Positions 1 through 6,406 of a DNA stretch of 12,941 nt are shown here, in pieces. The stretch spans positions 1-12,941 of the forward strand of contig JACPSF010000456.1 of the NCBI GenBank assembly GCA_016193385.1. The letters are read 5' to 3'. Below the pieces are notes generated by a model. That model had not been told where the DNA came from and did not search any database. It saw only the letters and a list, made by a program, of their open reading frames with translations. The translations under genes and the position numbers were made by a program. Positions within the stretch are counted from its first letter, which is position 1; each line of letters opens with the position of its first letter. The stretch is from Deltaproteobacteria bacterium. GTDB taxonomy: Bacteria > Desulfobacterota_B > Binatia > UBA9968.

Positions 1-293
1 ACTAGCAGCGCGCTGAGCACACCGGAGGAGAAAAGAGGGCCGGGAAGCGGCACGCGCCCCAGTTCTTCGAACACAACAGCACAGTCAGTGAAAGAAGCCG
101 AAGCACCGCCGTACTGCTCAGGGATCACCATACCCAGCCATCCCAGGCTGGCCGCCTTACGGTATAGATCCGGCAGGAAGGTCGTTTTGTTACGGAACCG
201 CTCGGTGATGATGTGAGAAGGTGCCTCGACTTTCACAAAGTCGGCGGCTGCCCTTTTGAACATGTTCTGTATCTTGGTCAGTCTGAGGTCCAT
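1..293 (-). CDS. Acyl-CoA dehydrogenase, N-terminal part (runs off left edge)
   Basis: Seen: an open frame without a stop from an ATG at 293 down to base 1, giving 97 residues that begin MDLRLTKIQNMFKRAAADFV. The segment reads like the N-terminal helical domain of acyl-CoA dehydrogenases: an amphipathic start, LYRKAASLGWLGMVIPEQYGG at about residues 43-63 (the usual G-W-x-x-x-x-I/V-P-E-x-Y-G-G signature), then FEELGRVPLPGPLFSS. An AGAGGA Shine-Dalgarno lies a few bases upstream. The gene starts 20 bases after the stop of the dehydrogenase at 314-1528 on the same strand, so the two are almost certainly co-transcribed. Family knowledge: these FAD enzymes make the alpha,beta-unsaturated acyl-CoA in beta-oxidation-like pathways, and adjacent pairs often form heteromers. 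The C-terminal catalytic region is outside the window, so substrate and activity cannot be judged. Confidence 0.85.
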   Translation of the reverse strand, partial: MDLRLTKIQNMFKRAAADFVKVEAPSHIITERFRNKTTFLPDLYRKAASLGWLGMVIPEQYGGASASFTDCAVVFEELGRVPLPGPLFSSGVLSALL

Positions 294-313
294 AAGCTGT
301 CCTCTTGCTACGG

Positions 314-1528
314 CTAGATGGTGGTGGGCGCTGTCTCTTTTGTCGGGCGACCCAGGCCGACGCGGCGCGCGAAGACCAGCCGGTCGGTGTCCAGCGTGCC
401 TCCACCATGCAGCATGCCGGGGCCGCTGCGCATTACATATTCAAAGTCCACTACCTCATTCACCGTCAAATCTGGAACCAGGGCATCGTAGCCCATGATT
501 CGCTGCAACTGCTCACCGTTTCGGAGCCGCACCATCCGTTGGTAGTACCTGAACTGGGCACCGCCATATGGATGGGGCTCCCTGACGTAGCGATGCCAGA
601 AGTTGCGCCGCGCGAAGAGGTGCACGACGTGGAGATCGATCAGCATGTCGGCGATGATGTCCCGTATGCTCGTGTCCTCCATTAGAGGCGTTCCTGCGAC
701 TCGCATCTGCCGGCAGTATTCCACAACCCGCTCGACCAGGGGGTCTGCCCCCACTCTCCCCTCGCCACCGTGTTCGAGCTCGAGGTGGGTGTTGGCTACC
801 TTCCAGCCGTTGTTCTCGCCGCCCACCAAGTTGAATGCCGGCGCGCGGACGTTATCGAAAAAGACCGCGTTCTTTATCCCCATCATGAGGGACATGGGCT
901 GGATGGTGATCCCTGCCGAGTTACCCGGAATGTACAGCCAGCCCAGGTTCTCGTGCCGGGGGCCAGACGGGTCGGTGCACACGAGCGTCCAGAGGAAGTC
1001 CGGCGGATGATGGTAGCCAACCATGATCTTCTGGCCATTGACCACGTAATGGTCCCCATTTCTGATGGCCTTGGTACGACAGGTGGCAATGTCGCTACCG
1101 CCCTGCGGCTCTGTGAGCACCTGCCAGACCGATACTTCTCCGTGGAGCATGGGAGGTAGAAACTCCCGTTTCTGTTCCTCGGAGCCCCACTTCAGGATGA
1201 CCGGCGCGACTATGCGCGCAAGCGTGTAGAAGACTGCGGCAAGGTTGATGCCGTAGTGATCAAGCTCGGTTTCCAGAACCAACGGGTGGTCGATAGTCAG
1301 CCCCGCCCCTCCATACTCGACGGGGAACATTGGAAACAGCCAGCCTTTTTCCCCCAGCTTGCGGGCCAGCTTCCGCCGGAACTGGTACTCTTCCTCATTC
1401 TCCCGGGTCGACCATGTGGCCGACCACCTTAACCCCTCGGCCCCGCGCATGTTCTCTTGAAGCCATTCTCGGACCTCCTTCCTGAACACGCTGATCTCCT
1501 GGGTGTCTGCTTGCACGTTGAAGTCCAT
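314..1528 (-). CDS. Acyl-CoA dehydrogenase family protein
   Basis: A 404-residue FAD-dependent acyl-CoA dehydrogenase, full length for the family. Visible landmarks: the N-terminal helical domain with GWLFPMFPVEYGGAGLT (about residues 62-78), the FAD/substrate strand signature VLTEPQGGSDIA (137-148), the beta-domain segment VNGQKIMVGYHH (163-174), and the C-terminal helical domain ending in MLHGGGTLDTDRLVFARRVG (372-391), which corresponds to the usual YEGTxxIQRxxIARxLLG motif. The position that holds the catalytic Glu in medium-chain enzymes appears to be Gly here, so the base may lie elsewhere or in a partner subunit. The ATG at 1528 is chosen over an in-frame TTG at 1534 because AGGAG at 1535-1539 sits 6 bases from the ATG but directly against the TTG. 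The gene is followed after 20 bases by a second dehydrogenase, suggesting a heteromeric pair. A decayed CoA-transferase tail lies immediately upstream in the same frame. Substrate unknown. Confidence 0.93.
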   Translation of the reverse strand: MDFNVQADTQEISVFRKEVREWLQENMRGAEGLRWSATWSTRENEEEYQFRRKLARKLGEKGWLFPMFPVEYGGAGLTIDHPLVLETELDHYGINLAAVFYTLARIVAPVILKWGSEEQKREFLPPMLHGEVSVWQVLTEPQGGSDIATCRTKAIRNGDHYVVNGQKIMVGYHHPPDFLWTLVCTDPSGPRHENLGWLYIPGNSAGITIQPMSLMMGIKNAVFFDNVRAPAFNLVGGENNGWKVANTHLELEHGGEGRVGADPLVERVVEYCRQMRVAGTPLMEDTSIRDIIADMLIDLHVVHLFARRNFWHRYVREPHPYGGAQFRYYQRMVRLRNGEQLQRIMGYDALVPDLTVNEVVDFEYVMRSGPGMLHGGGTLDTDRLVFARRVGLGRPTKETAPTTI

Positions 1529-1532
1529 GAGC

Positions 1533-1539
1533 AACTCCT
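1533..1539 (-). promoter_or_regulatory. Ribosome binding site that fixes the dehydrogenase start
   Basis: On the minus strand the sequence AGGAGTT lies here, with its AGGAG core 6 bases before the ATG at 1528. This favours that ATG over the TTG at 1534. The site overlaps the end of the upstream CoA-transferase remnant, whose frame continues into the dehydrogenase. Confidence 0.7.
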
Positions 1540-1717
1540 GTGTTAGGTTTTTAGGCTCCAGCTCTAAATCGCGCCGCGTGCGAAGCTCCTCGATCGCTTC
1601 CCGGTCATAGCCAAAGCGCTTTAGGATTTCATCGGTGTGTTCACCCGGAAAAGGCGCAGGCCGAAAAAAACTGCGGCGGCGCGGGACTCGATAAAGGCCA
1701 GGCTCCCCTGAAAAAGT
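1538..1717 (-). pseudogene. C-terminal remnant of a CaiB/BaiF CoA-transferase
   Basis: Seen: on the minus strand, after an in-frame TAA at 1718-1720, about 60 codons read FSGEPGLYR, then RRRSFFRPAPFPGEHTDEIL, then KRFGYDREAIEELRTRGDL. This is the characteristic C-terminus of class III (CaiB/BaiF) CoA-transferases: the P-A-P-x-x-G-E-H-T-x-E-I/V-L block, then G-Y-x-x-x-x-I-x-x-L-R-x-x-G. There is no ATG, GTG or TTG in the frame before the dehydrogenase, and the remaining 350 or so residues of the family are absent upstream. No stop separates the frame from the dehydrogenase ATG at 1528. A TAG and TAA occur in a neighbouring frame just after RG, so the original stop may have been lost by a small indel (inference). 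It differs clearly from the C-terminus of the CaiB fusion at 3985-6390, so it is not a recent copy of that gene. Confidence 0.75.
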
Positions 1718-1720
1718 TTA

Positions 1721-1941
1721 CTTACCCCAATTGCCAGCAGATGTCCATCTCTACCTGTGCCCGGCCCGCCTGCCGGGGCGCCTACCTGTGACAGCACGGC
1801 AGACAGGCCTGGCCGCGAGCCGCACTCAGGTTGACACAGGCGCTCGTTACCTGATACTCAACACGAGGGCTCCGACCCGGCTTACGTGAAGCCAGACCAA
1901 AACGATTAATAAAGCCACTTCCCACCAAGGAGGGAATCTTC
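1721..1941. other. Intergenic region with GC-rich repeat-like segment
   Basis: No convincing coding frame. The segment 1751-1807 contains a 9-base direct repeat CTACCTGTG at 1751-1759 and 1782-1790. Between the copies is an imperfect GC-rich dyad (GCCCGGC against GCCGGGGC), and after them an ACAGG complementary to the CCTGT of the second copy. It resembles the short intergenic palindromic repeats common in GC-rich genomes, but one copy alone cannot prove that. A candidate promoter and a strong ribosome site for the downstream plus-strand gene occupy 1831-1934. Confidence 0.45.
1831..1858 (+). promoter_or_regulatory. Candidate sigma-70 promoter for the NMO operon
   Basis: A perfect TTGACA at 1831-1836, then a 16-base spacer and GATACT at 1853-1858 (4 of 6 matches to the -10 consensus). 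It is correctly oriented about 85 bases before the ATG at 1942. The downstream ribosome site AAGGAGGG at 1927-1934 is strong. The assignment is by motif only. Confidence 0.4.
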
Positions 1942-3078
1942 ATGAAGCTCAAAACGCCGCTTTGTGATGTCCTCGGCATACAGTATCCCGTCATTCAGGC
2001 TGGAATGGGTTGGGACAAACAAGGCTCTACTACGCCATCCAAACTCGTGGCGGCGGTCTCTAACGCAGGTGGGCTCGGCGTCATAGGGGGAAGCCCCATG
2101 CAGCCAGAGCTGATCCGCGAGCGTATCAGACAGATCCGGGATCTCACTGATCGCCCCTTCGGCGTGGACATCACGCTGCCGAGGCTCAGCGAGGTACCGT
2201 CCGAGGTGCCGCCTTCGGATATACCGAAGGTGCGGCAGTTCATCGAAGACTCTCACCCGGAACACGCGGCATTTGTTAGGAAGTTGATTCAAGATTTGGG
2301 ACTAAAACCCCAGGAGCCTGACTTCCGGTCCTGGATCAAAACGCCTGAGTTGGTTCAGCGCCAGTTGGATGTCATTCTCGAAGCGCGCGTGCCAGTGCTC
2401 GCTATCGGACTTGGCGATACCAAAGAGGTGGTTCCTCTTGCCCACGGTCAAGGCATAAAGGTCCTGGCTCTGGCAGGGGCCGTCCGCCATGCCGTCAGGC
2501 ACGCGCGCAACGGCGTGGATGTAATCGTGGCTCAGGGTTATGAGGCTGGAGGGCACACCGGCAACATTGCCAATTTTGCTCTGATTCCACAGGTGGTCGA
2601 CGCAGTGCGCCCTACCCCGGTCGTGGCGGCCGGCGGGATTGCCGACGGTCGAGGTCTGGCGGCTGCCCTATCATTGGGCGCGGTAGGGGTGTGGTGTGGG
2701 ACGGTCTTTCTTATTAGCCAGGAAAGTGCGATTCATTCAGACTACCGGAATCAGATCGTTAAAGGCACCACTGAAGATTTCGTCCTCGGCCGGTACTGCA
2801 GCGGCAAGCCATCTCGCCACTATCGAAGCGAATATGTTCAGGGTTGGGAGAAGTCCGGCCTGCGGGCCCTGGATATGCCATATCAGGGCGTGTTGACCGA
2901 CGAGGTTCGGCTCGCGGCTGAGGCGGCAGACAGGGTGGGCGTCATGAGCGTCCCTGGAGGACAAATTGCCGGCCTCTTAGGCGAAAGGGACGTGAGACCG
3001 GCCAGGGAGATCCTGGAAGGTATGATGTCTCAGGCCGCTGAGATCCTCAAGGACATGGCGAGCAGATACATCCTATAG
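1942..3078 (+). CDS. Nitronate monooxygenase family FMN protein (NMO / 2-nitropropane dioxygenase type)
   Basis: A 378-residue TIM-barrel flavoprotein of the nitronate monooxygenase / FabK-like family. Visible signatures in order: PVIQAGMGW (17-24) at the first strand, AVSNAGGLGVIGG (38-50) for FMN binding, PVLAIGLGD (151-159), VIVAQGYEAGGHTG (194-207) with the expected catalytic His205, and VVAAGGIADGRGLAAALSLGA (227-247) for phosphate binding. AAGGAGGG 7 bases upstream supports the start. Family members oxidise alkyl nitronates with O2, or act as enoyl-ACP reductases. The His in the GGH motif favours the monooxygenase branch, but many homologues inside acyl-CoA gene clusters have no tested substrate. 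At 378 residues it is longer than typical members of roughly 320-350. The extra length appears to be a charged segment at about 81-135, between the third strand region and the helix before PVLAIG. It is followed after 86 bases by the crotonase on the same strand. Confidence 0.88.
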   Translation: MKLKTPLCDVLGIQYPVIQAGMGWDKQGSTTPSKLVAAVSNAGGLGVIGGSPMQPELIRERIRQIRDLTDRPFGVDITLPRLSEVPSEVPPSDIPKVRQFIEDSHPEHAAFVRKLIQDLGLKPQEPDFRSWIKTPELVQRQLDVILEARVPVLAIGLGDTKEVVPLAHGQGIKVLALAGAVRHAVRHARNGVDVIVAQGYEAGGHTGNIANFALIPQVVDAVRPTPVVAAGGIADGRGLAAALSLGAVGVWCGTVFLISQESAIHSDYRNQIVKGTTEDFVLGRYCSGKPSRHYRSEYVQGWEKSGLRALDMPYQGVLTDEVRLAAEAADRVGVMSVPGGQIAGLLGERDVRPAREILEGMMSQAAEILKDMASRYIL

Positions 3079-3164
3079 ACTCTGGACCATATTGAGTTGC
3101 TCCGAGATGGGGCATGGAACGCCGGGTTGCTCACTGAAATTCACGAGGCGAGGAGGGATACGAA

Positions 3165-3980
3165 ATGAGCAGTGACTTTGCGACTGTCATTCTGGAGAAG
3201 TTTACCGAGAAGAGGGTGGCCAGAATCAACCTGAACCGCCCGGAAAAGCGCAACGCCATCAACCAACAAATGATCGACGACGTCGTGGCCGCGCTGGAAG
3301 AAGTCAGAGCGGACCAGGAAATCCGCGTCGTCATCATCAAGGGTAACGGCCCCTCGTTTTGTGCGGGTCTGGATCTCTACTATTTACGTTCCTTGCACCA
3401 GGGATCTCCGGGCGACTGGGACCGCTCCAGTCCCCCACGTGCCCTCTTTGACGCTGTCAGGAACTTCCCGAAAGTGACGATCGCCCAGATTCATGGTTAC
3501 TGTTTAGGCGGCGGCCTGGCGCTGATGAACTCTCACGATCTCGTGATCGCAGCCAGGAACGCTCAGATCGGAATGCCGGAGATCCTGCGCGGAAGTTTTG
3601 GTCAGATGGCCACCAGCACTCTGTTTCACTCCGGAGTTTCGATGAAGAAAGCGGCGTTGATTCAGTTGACCGGTAAAAACGTATCCGGCGCCGAAGCCGA
3701 TCGAATCGGGCTCGTATCAACGGCGGTAGAAGAGTCCCAACTGGAAGGCGTCACGCTAACGCTTGCGGAAGAGATCGCGACGCGCCACCCTGCCGCGCTT
3801 GCGTCCGCCAAAATCGCAGTTCAGATGGGAGGAAATCTCGCGCTTCCGGAAGCGATGAAGATGGATCAACTTGTCGGCGCTTGGCAGAATCTCATGGTGG
3901 ACCCGTTGGCCCATGTGCAGGAGTATCTCGCGTCGCAGGAAGGGGGCACCAAGGGGGGCTACCGGCGGCCGGATGTGTAG
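3165..3980 (+). CDS. Enoyl-CoA hydratase/isomerase (crotonase) family protein
   Basis: A 271-residue crotonase of normal length. Landmarks: INLNRPEKRNAI (21-32), oxyanion-hole segment SFCAGLDL (64-71), second oxyanion-hole segment IHGYCLGGGLAL (109-120), and IGMPEILRGSFG (135-146). In enoyl-CoA hydratase two Glu act as acid and base. Here the residue at the first position, in GGGxxL, appears to be Ala119, while the second is kept as Glu139 in MPEI. That pattern fits isomerases, hydratase-lyases or other crotonase chemistries better than a standard hydratase. The start has AGGAGG at 3151-3156, 8 bases before the ATG. It lies 86 bases behind the nitronate monooxygenase family gene, probably in one operon, and converges on the CaiB fusion with 4 bases between stop codons. 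The exact reaction is unknown. Confidence 0.92.
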   Translation: MSSDFATVILEKFTEKRVARINLNRPEKRNAINQQMIDDVVAALEEVRADQEIRVVIIKGNGPSFCAGLDLYYLRSLHQGSPGDWDRSSPPRALFDAVRNFPKVTIAQIHGYCLGGGLALMNSHDLVIAARNAQIGMPEILRGSFGQMATSTLFHSGVSMKKAALIQLTGKNVSGAEADRIGLVSTAVEESQLEGVTLTLAEEIATRHPAALASAKIAVQMGGNLALPEAMKMDQLVGAWQNLMVDPLAHVQEYLASQEGGTKGGYRRPDV

Positions 3981-3984
3981 AGTG

Positions 3985-6390
3985 TTACTCGAGCACGCCC
4001 TGGCGCTCGAGCTCGGCGACGCGCTCGGGGGTCATACCTAGAAGCCCTTCCAACACCGCGGAGTTGTCCCGGCCGAGAGTGGGAAACTCCCAGCTAGGGT
4101 CGATCCTGGAATTGGCAAAGTGGATGGGAAACCCGGGCAGGATGATGCGCCCTAGTCTGGGATTCTTGTCGTCGACGATGAAATTTCTCGCTCGAAGCTG
4201 CTCGTCCGCGACCAGATCCGCCCCGTTCTGGACCACACCGCACGGGACACCGCTCTGCTGTATGACGTTCATCACCTCGTAGCAGTCCCGCTCCCGGGTC
4301 CAGGTGCCGATCAGGGCATCCAGCTCCTCCTGGTGCTCCAGCCGCGTCTGCAAGGTCGTGAAGCGTTCGTCGTCTTCTCGTCCGATGACAGCGGCCAAGG
4401 CCTGCCACTGCTCTTCGCTCTCCACCGAGATGACGCACCAGCGATCCTCTCCCCGGCATGGATAACAACCCTGTGGCGCCGCGTCGAAGGAGGCGTTTCC
4501 CATGGGCTGGAGTTCTTCGGCCGAGAGCTGTGCCTGCATCAGTCTCGCCCCGATCAAGTATGCTGCCGCTTCGGCCTGCGAGAGATCCACAAAGACTCCG
4601 TTAGCCGTTCGCATCTGATAGAGTGTAGCGGTGACGAGAAGAACCGCTGCCATAAGGCCGGAAACGTAATCCGGCAAAACGGTTTGGGACCCGACCGGCG
4701 GATCAATGACGCCCCGGTGATTCCAGAGGTAGGTAAAACCGGTCAGCGCCGTGATGTTCGTTCCCAAGGTCGCGTACGAGCTTTTGGGACCCGTGCAGCC
4801 GAGCCCGGGCATCCGCAAAGTCACGATTTCCGGCTTGACCCGGGCGAGGCTCGCATGGTCCAGTCCTAACGACGGCATCACGTGCACGCTGAAGTTATCC
4901 ATGACGGCGTCGCAATGCCGGACCAGACTTTTGATGAGATCGGGTCCCTCATCGCTCTTCAGGTTGACCGTCACCGATCGCTTGTTGCGATTAAACTCCA
5001 AGAAGCGCGGGGAAAGGTTTGGGTCCTGGCTCGTGCCGAAAAAGCGGAAAAGATCGAGGCCGCCACGCCGGGATTCGATTTTAATGACCTCCGCTCCCAG
5101 CTCGGCGAGCATGGTCATTCCATAGGGCCCGGCGAGGACCTGATCGAAGCTCAGGATGCGAAGGCCGCTCAGCGGGACCCGCCGGACAGCGGGAGCCCGT
5201 TGAGCCGGGGACTCCTTCCGGATCGGCATGTAAGCTCTTCTTTCGAGTTCGTCCTGATGTTCGCCTAACTCCGGAGCACGGCGGACGGAGGGCCGGAGGC
5301 CGTTGATCAAAAATGGCGCGCCCATCAAATGCATTTCGCCGATGTCCGCCCGGTCGACCGGAGCCAGCAGACCGCGGGTCCGCAGGTGCTCGTCCGCTAG
5401 AAACTCCTTCGGTCGGTTCACCGGCACGCACGGAATTCCATGGGACTGGAGCAAGACCGTGAGCTCCTCTTTTCCGTAGCGCCGGGTGAAGCGCTCGACC
5501 CGCTCGTTGACGAAAGCGGCTTTTCCGCGGCGGACGGGGTCGGCGATGAGCGCCGGGGCGTCCAGCTCCTCGGGGTGATCCGCCCAAACTTCAAGAAACT
5601 TTTTCCAGTGGCGTCGGCTGATGTAGAGATATACGTAGCCATCCCGGCAGGGAAATATCTTTGCCGGGGCGACGTGGGCATGCTGGCTTCCCTCGCGCGT
5701 GAGGATCACTCCCTCGTTAGCGTAAAGGCGGATCAGGTGCTCTTGAGTTGCCAAAGCCTCCTGCATGGAGACATCGATCCAGTCACCTGTCCCGGTCGCC
5801 TCGCGCTTGTAGAGCGCTGCGACGACTCCAAGCGCCGCCATGAGACTGCCAAAGTAGTACGCTTGCGTCTCCGGAGGCTGGCAGGGCGGCAAGGCGGGAT
5901 CCCCTGCAATATACATGAGCCCGCTCATCGCGTAGGCGACGATATCCGTGCATGCAAAATGTCGTCTGGGTCCGGTCTGTCCGAAACCTGTAATGGAAGC
6001 GACGACCACGCCGGGATTCACTTTACACAGATCGTGATACCCCAAGCCAAGGGAATCCAGATATCCGGGCGCGAGACTTTCGAGCACGACATCCGCTCGC
6101 TCGACGAGAGAGAGGAGACGGGCACGGTTCTCTCCCGCGAGATCGTCGAGCACGATGCTTTTCTTGCCGGCGTTCAGATGGGCAAAGCGGAGGCCCCATC
6201 GCTTTTTTCCGGGGACTTCCCGGAAAGGCTCGAGGCGCCGCACGGGGTCTCCTTCGGGCGGTTCAATCTTGATGACCTCCATGCCGAGGTCAGCGAGAAA
6301 CCGCCCGCAAAGCTGGCCTTTGAGATCAGTAAGATCGATGGCGGTATAGCCGCCCAGGAGAGCGGGAGGGGCCGTCGAAGTCGGTTCCAC
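3985..6390 (-). CDS. Tandem two-domain CaiB/BaiF (class III) CoA-transferase
   Basis: About 801 residues, roughly twice a single CaiB/BaiF protein, made of two homologous modules. Module 1 (about 10-390) starts GGYTAIDLTDLKGQLCGRFL and has DLGMEVIKIEPPEGDP, TGFGQTGP, then WIDVSMQEAL. Module 2 (about 405-801) starts SGLRILSFDQVLAGPYG and has ELGAEVIKIE, PGLGCTGP, then FVDLSQAEA. Class III enzymes move CoA between acids through an Asp acyl-anhydride. Module 2 keeps a candidate Asp (D574, LPDYVSGLMAA), whereas module 1 has Tyr-Tyr (178-179, QAYYFGSLMAAL) at that place, so probably only module 2 is catalytic. GTG at 6390 is preferred because GGGGAG lies 8 bases upstream. A GTG at 6399 overlaps that motif but remains possible. 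It follows tctC by 7-16 bases, so it is likely co-transcribed and may activate the imported acid. Family certain, substrates unknown. Confidence 0.9.
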   Translation of the reverse strand: MEPTSTAPPALLGGYTAIDLTDLKGQLCGRFLADLGMEVIKIEPPEGDPVRRLEPFREVPGKKRWGLRFAHLNAGKKSIVLDDLAGENRARLLSLVERADVVLESLAPGYLDSLGLGYHDLCKVNPGVVVASITGFGQTGPRRHFACTDIVAYAMSGLMYIAGDPALPPCQPPETQAYYFGSLMAALGVVAALYKREATGTGDWIDVSMQEALATQEHLIRLYANEGVILTREGSQHAHVAPAKIFPCRDGYVYLYISRRHWKKFLEVWADHPEELDAPALIADPVRRGKAAFVNERVERFTRRYGKEELTVLLQSHGIPCVPVNRPKEFLADEHLRTRGLLAPVDRADIGEMHLMGAPFLINGLRPSVRRAPELGEHQDELERRAYMPIRKESPAQRAPAVRRVPLSGLRILSFDQVLAGPYGMTMLAELGAEVIKIESRRGGLDLFRFFGTSQDPNLSPRFLEFNRNKRSVTVNLKSDEGPDLIKSLVRHCDAVMDNFSVHVMPSLGLDHASLARVKPEIVTLRMPGLGCTGPKSSYATLGTNITALTGFTYLWNHRGVIDPPVGSQTVLPDYVSGLMAAVLLVTATLYQMRTANGVFVDLSQAEAAAYLIGARLMQAQLSAEELQPMGNASFDAAPQGCYPCRGEDRWCVISVESEEQWQALAAVIGREDDERFTTLQTRLEHQEELDALIGTWTRERDCYEVMNVIQQSGVPCGVVQNGADLVADEQLRARNFIVDDKNPRLGRIILPGFPIHFANSRIDPSWEFPTLGRDNSAVLEGLLGMTPERVAELERQGVLE
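3988..4011. other. Hairpin-forming dyad at convergent gene ends
   Basis: CTCGAGC at 3988-3994 pairs perfectly with GCTCGAG at 4005-4011 across a 10-base loop, within the last codons of the CaiB fusion and just after the stop of the crotonase gene. There is no U-tract on either side, so it is not a canonical intrinsic terminator. It could slow convergent transcripts, but that is inference. Confidence 0.3.
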
Positions 6391-6406
6391 GTTGCGCACT
6401 CCCCTT

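Noticed and set aside
1721..1800. Minus-strand stretch reading GRDGHLLAIGVSKLF, resembling a mid-CaiB DGxxxAIG segment
   Set aside because: It is in a different frame from the CaiB tail, only a few residues match, and it overlaps the GC-rich repeat-like segment. It may be more of the remnant but cannot be supported.
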